From Planctomycetota bacterium (GTDB lineage: Bacteria > Planctomycetota > Planctomycetia > Pirellulales > UBA1268), in the NCBI GenBank assembly GCA_014238855.1, contig JABAAH010000029.1, forward strand, positions 1 through 32,501: a stretch of 32,501 nucleotides of DNA, read 5' to 3'. The notes under the pieces are model-generated. The model saw only the letters and a list, made by a program, of their open reading frames with translations, had not been told where the DNA came from and did not search any database. Position numbers and translations under genes: made by a program. The stretch's first letter is position 1. The number at the start of each line of letters is the position of its first letter. This document shows, in pieces, positions 16,933 through 24,721 of this stretch.

Positions 16933-18429
16933 TTACCTCTGGGTCGATGCAGGTGTTGTCGCCATCCTGAGTTGTGCTTCAGACGCAACGATATACGGCC
17001 GCTTGTACTCTGGCATATACCCTTTTGCTCCGCGGACCGTAATTTGTTGGCCAACCATCGGGGCTAAATTCACATTCGCTGACGGAGTCACGAATGCCAG
17101 CACATTATTATTGATATCGACAATTGCCCATCGAGGTGCATCTGGTCTTCGGGACACTACCGTAGCAAGACGTCCATTGGTTTCAACATAATCCGGAGGG
17201 GTCCACGTATTCCGGCCATCCGCTGGTTTTCCTCCCGTCATCACACCAGGCCGGACAGGCCTGCTACCGATGCCACCGAGACTTGACCACAAGGAACCTA
17301 TACGTAATGGCGATGGCTCGACTTTATCACGAGCAGCAAGGGCTTGATGCCGTCCTTGAATCGTTTCAAATCGTGCCAGCCTGGCATCAATTGCTTCAGC
17401 ACGAAGGCGTTCTGTGCCAGTTGCTGCACGTGCTGAGGCCACACGCAAACGATCACGTAAGGCTTCTAAGTTCCAATTTTGTGATGGCCCCGTCACTGCC
17501 AGTGAAAGTGCCAGATCGATATCAGAAAGTTCATCTGTAGGTGCCAACTGCGGCCCGGCCTGTGGGGTTACTGCGGGCTCTTGCGGACTCATATCAAACA
17601 GACCACTTCCAACAGGCATCCAGTCTGCTAAAAGACGGTGCGCCCCCGCAATACCACCAAACTGGCTTGGCTCTTCAGGTGCCTCAGGCTCTTCTACCGG
17701 CAACTGACCGGCTACAGTCATTACCTGTGAAAGAGAATCACTCACCTCACGCCAGGCATCAACAGTTTCACGTACCTTACCAATCCCTGCTGGCACTCCT
17801 CCAGAAGGAATCTCATTCGAAGAAATAACATCCGACGTACGTGGAGCCAAGCCAACAGGTAAATCAAGTTCTTCTAAACGTGCCCAACGAAATTCACCAG
17901 CCGGTGGCGCGACTTTAAGCCACAATCCTTTATGCCTTCCCTCTTGAACTCGAACTTCATCAAGCACTCGCACCCGTTCGCCAGCCTCTAACCGAACTTG
18001 AGCAACATGTCGTAGTGCATTAATTTGTGAACCGATCCGTGAGACTGCACCGTCAGTAATAACAACACCAACCTCAGGATCATCTTCAATCTCTCGATCT
18101 ACATCAGCTGCCCGCAACCAGCTAAAGCTACCCGTGAGAGGTCGGACAGCACCATAGCCAGACTCACTCACACTCCAAAGTTCGAGCGTTTCACCATGAA
18201 TAAGTCGTGCGGTTGGATAGAAATCATCTCCAGGACCTGCACGCAGATAGGTTTGTGATGCAATCACATCGACCTGCCTGGGAAACTGCTGGCCTGTCGC
18301 AAGCGAATCTTCCGCACAATGAACCTGCTGAAACAGTGCACACCATGAAGCAATTGTCAGAAAGACAATGCAGCTTCTGCAACAACAACTCCAAACAGTT
18401 TGGAGTCGGAAAAATATGGTGGCGAACAT
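16933..18429 (-). CDS. Exported SH3b-domain protein with C-terminal OB-like domain
   Basis: A 498-residue protein starting with a strongly hydrophobic, Cys-rich export signal (about 8-38) that ends near V-H-C-A-E. Two bacterial SH3-like modules follow: VDVIASQTYLRAGPGDDFY at about 53-71 onward, with the typical LRAGPG turn, and a second from about 120 to 188. The middle is a long Pro/Glu/Gly-rich linker with a helical, Arg-rich section. The last 85 residues (RLATVVSRRP to RPYIVASEAQL) resemble an OB-like strand domain. SH3b modules usually bind peptidoglycan or peptides in the envelope, which suits planctomycete cell-wall biology, but no catalytic domain is attached. The frame extends to a TTG at 18471; I prefer the ATG at 18429. 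It lies 85 bases downstream of a strong terminator, so it needs its own promoter or read-through. Confidence 0.82.
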   Translation of the reverse strand: MFATIFFRLQTVWSCCCRSCIVFLTIASWCALFQQVHCAEDSLATGQQFPRQVDVIASQTYLRAGPGDDFYPTARLIHGETLELWSVSESGYGAVRPLTGSFSWLRAADVDREIEDDPEVGVVITDGAVSRIGSQINALRHVAQVRLEAGERVRVLDEVRVQEGRHKGLWLKVAPPAGEFRWARLEELDLPVGLAPRTSDVISSNEIPSGGVPAGIGKVRETVDAWREVSDSLSQVMTVAGQLPVEEPEAPEEPSQFGGIAGAHRLLADWMPVGSGLFDMSPQEPAVTPQAGPQLAPTDELSDIDLALSLAVTGPSQNWNLEALRDRLRVASARAATGTERLRAEAIDARLARFETIQGRHQALAARDKVEPSPLRIGSLWSSLGGIGSRPVRPGVMTGGKPADGRNTWTPPDYVETNGRLATVVSRRPDAPRWAIVDINNNVLAFVTPSANVNLAPMVGQQITVRGAKGYMPEYKRPYIVASEAQLRMATTPASTQR

Positions 18430-18513
18430 CGATGGGAGGATGGCACCCCCGACCGTTGTTCGCAACGCCAAATTGTTGGATCACGTTCGTGCAAAACTGA
18501 CATCTTTTTGCAT

Positions 18514-18558
18514 AAAAAAACGCGTAGACGAGGCTTGGGCTATCCTCGTCTACGCGTT
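18514..18558 (-). terminator. Strong intrinsic terminator (minus strand)
   Basis: A perfect 15-bp stem, AACGCGTAGACGAGG at 18519-18533 with its exact complement at 18544-18558, encloses a 10-base loop. Read on the minus strand, the stem is followed by seven T residues. The plus strand lacks a T-run, so the terminator acts only leftwards. It lies downstream of the membrane locus and upstream of the SH3b gene. Confidence 0.92.
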
Positions 18559-18710
18559 CCATACGAGGCGGTAAACAAACCGCTTCTGTAACTCTTGTAG
18601 TCCAGGCAGACCCACCGCTCAAGTGACGAATTTTGGATATGACTGAGGCCCGACTGAGAGCCGGTTCTTCACAGACGAACCCCCTTACAGGAGGGGTCAT
18701 TCGGGTGACT
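18514..18710 (-). ncRNA. Candidate structured RNA or leader ending at the intrinsic terminator
   Basis: About 197 bases of non-coding sequence on the minus strand can be folded by hand into three elements. Hairpin 1 (18703-18676) pairs CGAA with TTCG and CCCCT with AGGGG. A long imperfect hairpin (about 18672-18571) pairs GTGAA with TTTAC, AACCG with CGGTT, CTCT with AGAG, AGTC with GACT and GGGC with GCCT, with a large one-sided bulge containing TTACAGAAG. Third is the terminator stem. The length is close to that of 6S RNA, but I cannot match 6S, SRP RNA, RNase P RNA, tmRNA or a known riboswitch. It could be a small RNA, an attenuating leader of the SH3b gene, or the long 3' untranslated region of the upstream operon. 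No clear promoter is visible. The 5' end is approximate. Confidence 0.45.
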
Positions 18711-18767
18711 TGAATACGATGTGGAAAGATACCGAAAACATACTGGTGTGACTGCATGCTGTGCTGT

Positions 18768-18805
18768 CATCACCATGCTAGTGCCACATCACCATGCTAG
18801 TGCCA
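18768..18805. repeat. 19-bp perfect tandem duplication
   Basis: CATCACCATGCTAGTGCCA occurs at 18768-18786 and again, identically and without spacer, at 18787-18805. It lies in the non-coding stretch between the zinc-ribbon gene and the candidate RNA. The perfect match suggests a recent duplication. Confidence 0.95.
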
Positions 18806-18859
18806 ACGAGTCGCATGCAATCTACACAGAGCAGATACGAACTAGGGCACTGCTTTGTG

Positions 18860-19663
18860 TTACTCCCAAAGATTTTTTGGCCGATCTAAAATTTCTTTTA
18901 GAACAAATAGCTGCCTCCTCTTCTGAGGATCTTTCAGCATTGCAGCGACTCTGAAATCAGAGGTGCTCGCTATTTCTTGGCGACGTTCGTTCGACATCTT
19001 TTGTGTATTGTCTTGACGATCAGCCCACGAACTTTCAACAGCTCCTTGCGTGAGACGCCCAAGGTCGTGGTCGAATGCCTTATGAATATGTTGACTAATG
19101 TTATCCTCTTCTGGAGGTGAGGGCTGCACCTTTTGTGAGGCTTGCATTTGTACTTCTTGATTCAATCGTCTATTTGAAGCGGATAACTTTTCACGACGTA
19201 TCTCATTTGAAATCGGAAGGGCAATAGGATCCTCTGCTCCATCAACACCGCCAATTGGTGACGATTGATCCGCTCCCATATGCTGACCCAAAAATGCATT
19301 GATCTCCGCTTCGACAGGATTCATTATTTCCTCTTGAGCCGAAATATCTCTTCCATCAATTTCAGGTGGGGTAAGCCGTCCACATTCAGGGCAATCAACA
19401 ATCGCAAGCGACGGGGCAACAAACGTTGCCCCACAGCCTTTGCATTGTCTTCCACTCATACGCTGTTCCAAAAGAACATTCGAAATAATTTCATCTTCAT
19501 TATCATCATCTTCAATATTGCCTTGCACACCACCTCGCACGCGACGGAAAACGGCAACTACTTGGGATATTATCCAGATCAGGACGAAGAGAAGTGGCAA
19601 GATTGCTTCTAGCCAATCAAATCCTGCAGCAAATAGCGGATGAGAAATAAATTGAAAGGGCAT
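18860..19663 (-). CDS. Membrane-anchored zinc-ribbon protein of the FloA/NfeD locus
   Basis: A 267-residue protein with one N-terminal membrane helix (about 18-38), an acidic linker (EDDDNEDE at 51-58) and a zinc-ribbon-like C-x-x-C pair at C74/C77 and C91/C94 (QCKGCGATF, DCPECGRL). A long polar, probably disordered stretch (about 110-225) follows. The C-terminus ends in a short helix, LKDPQKRRQLFVLKEILDRP, which I associate with planctomycete proteins found beside flotillin-like genes. The start ATG at 19663 has a GAGGAGG ribosome binding site nine bases upstream. It is the last gene of a four-gene unit after FloA, with a gap of about 65 bases, and is probably a cytoplasmic-facing partner of the membrane microdomain. 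No enzymatic motif is present. Confidence 0.85.
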   Translation of the reverse strand: MPFQFISHPLFAAGFDWLEAILPLLFVLIWIISQVVAVFRRVRGGVQGNIEDDDNEDEIISNVLLEQRMSGRQCKGCGATFVAPSLAIVDCPECGRLTPPEIDGRDISAQEEIMNPVEAEINAFLGQHMGADQSSPIGGVDGAEDPIALPISNEIRREKLSASNRRLNQEVQMQASQKVQPSPPEEDNISQHIHKAFDHDLGRLTQGAVESSWADRQDNTQKMSNERRQEIASTSDFRVAAMLKDPQKRRQLFVLKEILDRPKNLWE

Positions 19664-19727
19664 AAAGCATATCCTCCTCAATAACAGGACGGCAAAAAAC
19701 CACGATGAGAGTTATGTTTGGGATGTA

Positions 19728-20750
19728 TTACGTGGGTGATGCCACCGGAGACGGTGTGATTGCAATCGACCGTCTCATTTCAGTATCAGCCTGCAGATTC
19801 TTAAGTTTGTAGTAGTCCAGAATGCCGAGCTGTCCGCTTGCCAAAGCATCTGATGTGGCTTTCGGCACCTCGGCTTCTGCTTCGACAAGGGCTGCACGAC
19901 TCTGTTCAACCCCCGCGACCATTTCTTGTTCTCGAGCGACGGCCATTGCACGGCGACCTTCGGCCTTGGCTCGTGCGACACGGGTATCTGCTTCAGCTTG
20001 ATCCGCCTGAAGACGAGCACCCACATTTACACCTACGTCAATGTCTGCAATATCAATCGACACTATTTCAAATGCTGTATTTGAGTCCAGCCGGCGACCA
20101 AGCACTGTTTTAGAAATTACATCTGGATTTTCAAGAACATTGCTGTGTGTTTCAGATGAACCGATCGCTGAGACAATACCCTCTCCAACGCGTGCAATAA
20201 TTGTGTCTTCTGTTGCTCCACCAATCAATTGATTTAAGTTTGTCCGTACGGTAACTCGTGCTCGAACCTTGAGCTGAATTCCATCTTTCGCAATCGCATC
20301 AAGAGTTTTCCGACCGCTCTTTACGCCAGGACAGTCAATGACTTTCGGGTAAACACTTGTCTGGACTGCTTCCCGTACATTTCGACCAGCGAGATCAATA
20401 GCGGTGGCTAATATAAAATTGAGCTCATCAATCTTTGCCTTTGAAGCCGCAATGAGTGCTTGAACAACCACCGGCACTCGTCCACCAGCAAGATAGTGTG
20501 CTTCCAAAGCCTCTCGTGTTATTCCACTGTCATCTCCAAGCCCAGCCTGTACGGCCATTATTTTACTACGCACAATAACTGCTGGATTGACCTTTTTAAA
20601 ACTCATTGCAACAAGGTCAAACAGACCAATACCAGCGCTCGAGGCATACGACTGCAGCCACAGCCGAAGGTAGCGAGCAAGAAATCCAAAAATAATAAGG
20701 AGAAGTATGACACCAACAACGAGCACAATCAGACTAGGCACACCCGACAT
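19728..20750 (-). CDS. floA: Flotillin-like protein FloA
   Basis: A 340-residue protein matching the FloA/YqfA (UPF0365) family, which organises functional membrane microdomains. One N-terminal membrane helix (about 5-25) is followed by the family stretch on [21 protein letters not shown] and [11 protein letters not shown], then AAGL-type and [17 protein letters not shown] segments. An Ala/Glu-rich C-terminal half ([20 protein letters not shown]) is expected to form the oligomerising coiled-coil region. The frame starts at 20762, but GGAG lies just before the ATG at 20750, so I use that start. It follows the short NfeD gene on the same strand. The NfeD-NfeD-FloA order mirrors the yqeZ-yqfB-yqfA type of arrangement known in Bacillus. 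Confidence 0.95.
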   Translation of the reverse strand: MSGVPSLIVLVVGVILLLIIFGFLARYLRLWLQSYASSAGIGLFDLVAMSFKKVNPAVIVRSKIMAVQAGLGDDSGITREALEAHYLAGGRVPVVVQALIAASKAKIDELNFILATAIDLAGRNVREAVQTSVYPKVIDCPGVKSGRKTLDAIAKDGIQLKVRARVTVRTNLNQLIGGATEDTIIARVGEGIVSAIGSSETHSNVLENPDVISKTVLGRRLDSNTAFEIVSIDIADIDVGVNVGARLQADQAEADTRVARAKAEGRRAMAVAREQEMVAGVEQSRAALVEAEAEVPKATSDALASGQLGILDYYKLKNLQADTEMRRSIAITPSPVASPT

Positions 20751-20853
20751 TGAAAACTCCATGACATTTTCTGTTATGTGTCACCACACGTTTTTGGTGG
20801 CAACTTACGTGGCAACTTAATAACCTGAAGCCTGTTTCAAGAGAATCACCGAG

Positions 20854-21504
20854 TCAAGCGCCCGAAGGGTTCTCAAAATCATCAAATTCGAAGTCTTCGA
20901 AGGTTTTTGTGCTCGGAATCGGTCTTTCTATGCTTTTTTTCGGCAAATTCGGCAAGGAATTGTCTGGGTAAGCATCGTCGGGTGGCTCTGGAAACGCTCG
21001 TAGTTCTGGCTTTGTTTGTGTCGTTCGGACGATAACTGCCGTTCCTTCTGTACCAACGACCTCAATAAGCGTCTCACTGGAAATCACCCCTGCTCGACTT
21101 ACTGCTTCAATTCGCTCGTTTAAAACCTCCACCTGTCCCCACGGTACAAGGTCCGTTACCGCCTTACCTTGTCTGCCTACAAACTCTTTCAATCGCTCTC
21201 TTTGTTTTTTTGCCGGAACCAAATCCTGTGGCTCTGGTGGAGACGGCATAATTCGGCGACCAAGGGGTGTTGATGGAAAAAGATGAAAAGCAATTGCAAG
21301 AGTAGATGGAACAGCAACTGCTGTGATCGCAAGTACTAAAAATCCTGGACCAATTCCCTGTTCAGCAAATGCTGTCGCAATCGCTGCCACAATCGCCGCA
21401 ATACTGACAAAGCCAAGAAGGCCGCCGGACGGAATGAAGACCTCGAGAACCATCACGAAAAGGCCGACGAAGAGCAATCCTGTGACCCAGAATAGCGGAT
21501 TCAT
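20854..21504 (-). CDS. nfeD: Short NfeD-family membrane protein (NfeD1b-like)
   Basis: A 216-residue protein with a cluster of membrane helices in the first 80 residues (FWVTGLLFVGLFVMVLEVFI and the IAAIVAAIATAFAEQG region). The turn VFIPSGGLLG is typical of NfeD proteins. An OB-fold domain follows, roughly 108-160 (VGRQGKAVTDLVPWGQVEV to EGTAVIVR). The acidic, Pro-rich tail (about 165-216) looks disordered. There is no protease domain, so this is the short form. Its ATG overlaps the stop of the long NfeD gene as ATGA, indicating translational coupling and a fixed partnership. In this family the OB domain is thought to interact with flotillin or protease partners. Confidence 0.93.
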   Translation of the reverse strand: MNPLFWVTGLLFVGLFVMVLEVFIPSGGLLGFVSIAAIVAAIATAFAEQGIGPGFLVLAITAVAVPSTLAIAFHLFPSTPLGRRIMPSPPEPQDLVPAKKQRERLKEFVGRQGKAVTDLVPWGQVEVLNERIEAVSRAGVISSETLIEVVGTEGTAVIVRTTQTKPELRAFPEPPDDAYPDNSLPNLPKKSIERPIPSTKTFEDFEFDDFENPSGA

Positions 21505-23765
21505 ACAGACTCCTGCGGATACGGGACCACGATTATATGATTTGAGTGCACAGCTGTAATTCGTACTGTTCTTCCTGATTCGATCAACATGCCATCCGCA
21601 GAGACCTCTCTCACATGGCCATCAATTTCTGCTTTCCCAGCTGGTGCCAATCGCGTGGTCGTAACGCCCGTTTTCCCAACCAAGTGATCAAGTGTTTCTA
21701 GTTCGTGAGGTGCGACCCGTTCTGGTGGAGCTAGTAATACATGGCGAAAGACCGGTGTCGAAGGTAGCCAGTGTCGAACAAGCATTCCAAAGGCGACTAC
21801 ACCAATTCCTGCGCCAAGAATACCTAACAAGGAAAACTGCAATTGCTGAATTTGATAACTATTCGCCGGAAACACGAAGGACTGACTTGCCAATACCAAA
21901 GAGGCAATCACAAGTAATCCGCCGCCCAAACCAAAAATGCCGATACCTGGCACAACAAAAATTTCAGCAGCTAGACAGATTATTCCTGCCAAGAAAAGCA
22001 TAACTTCTAACCAACCACTTGTCCCATTGAGATACTGGCTCCAGAAATAAATAATGAATGCAACCATTGCAATAAAACCACCAAACCCAAGGCCTGGGGT
22101 TTGTAATTCGATATAAAGACCTACTCCTCCAATGAGTAGGAGAAGCCACGCAAGCCCGGGACTTGCCAGTGCATCGAGCAGCCGATCAGCCCAACCAGGT
22201 TCGACAAGCGTGATGTCTTCACCGAGCCCGTAGCGTTCTACAAGATCAGAAAATGAGGCCACAGGCGGCTCAGCCAGCCCATAGGCCTCGGCCTGAAAAC
22301 CATCTACAAGCAGTGGGCCTGGCTCAAGATCCTGCTGTTTTTTCCACATGGCATTGTCTTTTCTCAAACGGAGCGAACGCGTGCTAAAAAACTCGCTTCT
22401 CCCAGTGGACTGCTGAACAAACCGACTTACCTCGTAGCCAGGTAAAACAAGTGCAAGAGGCAGCGACCTTAATGAACTGCCATCTTGCATGATTTGGTGC
22501 CATGCCTCTTCAATCGCCTCAGATTGGCGAGTATTGATCGTCGCCGCTCCCTCTCCACCAAGCACTGCTGTTTCCGTCATAACGACTTGATGGCATGCGA
22601 GTGCAATCAGCGCTGAGTCACCACGTGCTTGGCTTGAAATATACGCAACTGTCTTCACCTCAGCAGGGTTTATTTCCTGCAACCAACGCGCAAGCACAAG
22701 GCTCTGTTCTGGTGACCCTCCTGCCGAATCAATTTTTAAGCATAAAAAATTTGTCTTTGAGGCTATCGCTTCCTCAAGTCTGACACGAACTCGCGTGATG
22801 TTATCGCTGGAAATTGGTCCAGAAAGACTTACTACAGAAGCCTTCCATCCCCGTTGTAGTGATGGATCCGGCACAAGTTGTTTGGAATCAATATCAAGAC
22901 TCTTTGCGAGTTCACCCCTGCTTGTAACAAGTAATCGCACAACGCCAATCTCACGACAGCGCCGCCCAGATAATGCGAGTGGTGGAGGGCCAATGTCCTC
23001 AACACTGAGAACCTGGACTTCTTCACGCAACGTGGGCACACGATCTGATGCCACAATTTGGTTTCCAACTTCAGTCATAACGCGGGCAACTCGTGCAGAA
23101 GGATCTACGAGTGCAACCGCAAGGGGGGGAGGAACTGTGCGCCGTCGACCAGCAATTTCTTGATATGCAGCACGCATCGTGTCATCTACTCGTTGCCCAT
23201 TTCGACTTGCTGGTCCCAATATCGCATCGGGAGCCATGACAATTTCTTCACAGGCAAGTGCAACCAGAACGGCGTGTCCCTCAGCGCCGTTCGGCAAATA
23301 TGCGATCGTCTTTACATTTGCTAATTTTGAATCAGTGAGAAATCGCGCTAATTCCAAAGAACGTCCAAAGTCGCTACCACTCGATTGTGAGTCGCTGGTT
23401 GCATCAAATTGAAGAACGAGGTTGCCACGTTGACCTGGTAGAGTCTGCAGTCGATCAAGCTGTCGCAGAATAGCTGCGCGGACAGCGGTATCACGACTGC
23501 CAGTAATCGGCAAACGTATCGCAACGCTAATCGTTGAGACTCCTCTATTCCGAGAAACATTCTCAGGCACTGCTGGAACCATCGCGGGCTGCGCAGTATC
23601 TCGAGGCGCTTCTTGTTCTTCTGCGGCACTTTCAATCTGCACTCCGGCTGCGGCTTTTGCTCTTTCCACGGCTTCTGCAAGCGGACCAGCCTGTACGGAC
23701 TGATCACAAAATGTAGAAAAAACTATGGTAGTCAGACCAAAAATAATGAACTGGCTAGCACGCAT
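21501..23765 (-). CDS. nfeD: Long NfeD protein with two ClpP-like domains
   Basis: A 754-residue protein with an export signal, two ClpP/crotonase-like domains, several membrane helices and a C-terminal OB domain. Domain A is about residues 76-266 and domain B about 308-436. Membrane helices occupy 536-670 (SPGLAWLLLLIGGVGLYIELQTPG and GLGGGLLVIASLVLA regions), and the OB domain about 686-754. NfeD proteases normally use a Ser-Lys dyad. Here B has Ser at the expected loop (YISSQARGDSALIALACH, S384), while A has His there (GAEGHAVLVALACEE). I find no Lys in the following 60-70 residues of either domain, so activity is doubtful. The frame opens at 23957; ATGs at 23828/23825 and 23765 are possible, and I choose 23765 because a signal peptide follows directly. 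It overlaps the short NfeD by four bases. Confidence 0.92.
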   Translation of the reverse strand: MRASQFIIFGLTTIVFSTFCDQSVQAGPLAEAVERAKAAAGVQIESAAEEQEAPRDTAQPAMVPAVPENVSRNRGVSTISVAIRLPITGSRDTAVRAAILRQLDRLQTLPGQRGNLVLQFDATSDSQSSGSDFGRSLELARFLTDSKLANVKTIAYLPNGAEGHAVLVALACEEIVMAPDAILGPASRNGQRVDDTMRAAYQEIAGRRRTVPPPLAVALVDPSARVARVMTEVGNQIVASDRVPTLREEVQVLSVEDIGPPPLALSGRRCREIGVVRLLVTSRGELAKSLDIDSKQLVPDPSLQRGWKASVVSLSGPISSDNITRVRVRLEEAIASKTNFLCLKIDSAGGSPEQSLVLARWLQEINPAEVKTVAYISSQARGDSALIALACHQVVMTETAVLGGEGAATINTRQSEAIEEAWHQIMQDGSSLRSLPLALVLPGYEVSRFVQQSTGRSEFFSTRSLRLRKDNAMWKKQQDLEPGPLLVDGFQAEAYGLAEPPVASFSDLVERYGLGEDITLVEPGWADRLLDALASPGLAWLLLLIGGVGLYIELQTPGLGFGGFIAMVAFIIYFWSQYLNGTSGWLEVMLFLAGIICLAAEIFVVPGIGIFGLGGGLLVIASLVLASQSFVFPANSYQIQQLQFSLLGILGAGIGVVAFGMLVRHWLPSTPVFRHVLLAPPERVAPHELETLDHLVGKTGVTTTRLAPAGKAEIDGHVREVSADGMLIESGRTVRITAVHSNHIIVVPYPQESV

Positions 23766-23973
23766 AACGATCGGTCCTACTAAGACAGCAGAAGAAAACA
23801 GCTTGAACCATTGATTTGTACACATCATTTGCTTTTCCACCACAAGTTTACGAGCACAATAAAATGAGTCAAAGGAACGGCCATGACGCGGTTCATGGCA
23901 ACAAAGACAACTCGTGTTGGGATCCTTTTGGTAGACTCTTGTCTTGGCACGAGACACTTATTTAAAAAGAACT

Positions 23974-24531
23974 ATGACAGAAAATTGTAGTGAACTCCTG
24001 AAAATCATTGAGGCGCGTGCTCTCAAACGAGGCACCTTCACTCTGGCATCAGGCCAGACAGCCAACTTTTACCTCGACGCGAAGCAAGTTGTGCTCGACT
24101 CATACGGGGCCATGCTTGTCGGCAAAGTCATTCTAGAACGACTTCAATCGTTTGGTGAGCTACCGGACGCGATCGGTGGCATGTCAATTGGGGCAGACCC
24201 CATTACGGGTGCTGCTGTCACAATAGCTGGAACAGCTGGGTTACCACTGAAAGGGTTCATGGTTCGGAAAGAGCCCAAAGGCCATGGAATGCAGCGGTAC
24301 ATCGAAGGACCAGTCGAGGCAGGCAACCGAGTCGTTATCGTAGAAGATGTCACAACAACTGGTGGTTCATCTCTTCTTGCAATTGATCGAGCCGTCGAAT
24401 TTGGTCTCCACGTGGAACGCGTCATCACGGTTATTGACCGGCTTGCCGGCGCTACTGAAGCCTTTGCAGCACGCGGCATTCCCCTCGAGTCTCTCGTAAC
24501 CATTCGTGACCTCGGTATTGAGCCAGAATAA
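23974..24531 (+). CDS. pyrE: Orotate phosphoribosyltransferase PyrE
   Basis: PyrE joins orotate to PRPP to give OMP in de novo pyrimidine synthesis, in the cytoplasm. The 185-residue product contains the PRPP-binding loop VVIVEDVTTTGGSS at about 120-133 with the two acidic residues E124/D125. It also has the flexible catalytic region (KEPKGHG, K99, K102, H104), the GTFTLASGQTANFYLD start at about 20-35 and GGMSIGADPI near 68-77. The frame opens at 23944, but the ATG at 23974 gives the usual PyrE start, so I prefer it; only an A-rich stretch precedes it as a possible ribosome binding site. It is divergent from the NfeD operon and lies ahead of the HEAT/TPR-like gene with a 190-base gap. No other pyr gene is in the window. 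Confidence 0.96.
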   Translation: MTENCSELLKIIEARALKRGTFTLASGQTANFYLDAKQVVLDSYGAMLVGKVILERLQSFGELPDAIGGMSIGADPITGAAVTIAGTAGLPLKGFMVRKEPKGHGMQRYIEGPVEAGNRVVIVEDVTTTGGSSLLAIDRAVEFGLHVERVITVIDRLAGATEAFAARGIPLESLVTIRDLGIEPE

Positions 24532-24721
24532 AAACCATTCCGTCGCAAAGCATTCAGTAATACACTCACAAAATGCGTGGACATTGCGAATGCCGATGAG
24601 TGTCCTTTGAAGGGAATCATCAAAAACGTACGACTCACTCTCAAAATGCAGTGCGACTTCGACAGAGTTGCTACTATAAGATGTAAGGACAGGAAGGCAT
24701 TCGCACAAGGGAATCGTTGGC

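Noticed and set aside
18514-18710. Identification of the RNA as 6S RNA, SRP RNA, tmRNA, RNase P RNA or a known riboswitch
   Set aside because: The length fits 6S, but I could not find the paired ends and central bubble. The GGAAG loop of SRP, the tag of tmRNA and the conserved RNase P segments are absent.
18224-18757. A 177-residue minus-strand frame over the candidate RNA and the SH3b signal peptide
   Set aside because: It runs through the perfect terminator hairpin, overlaps a better-supported gene start and has no recognisable protein features.
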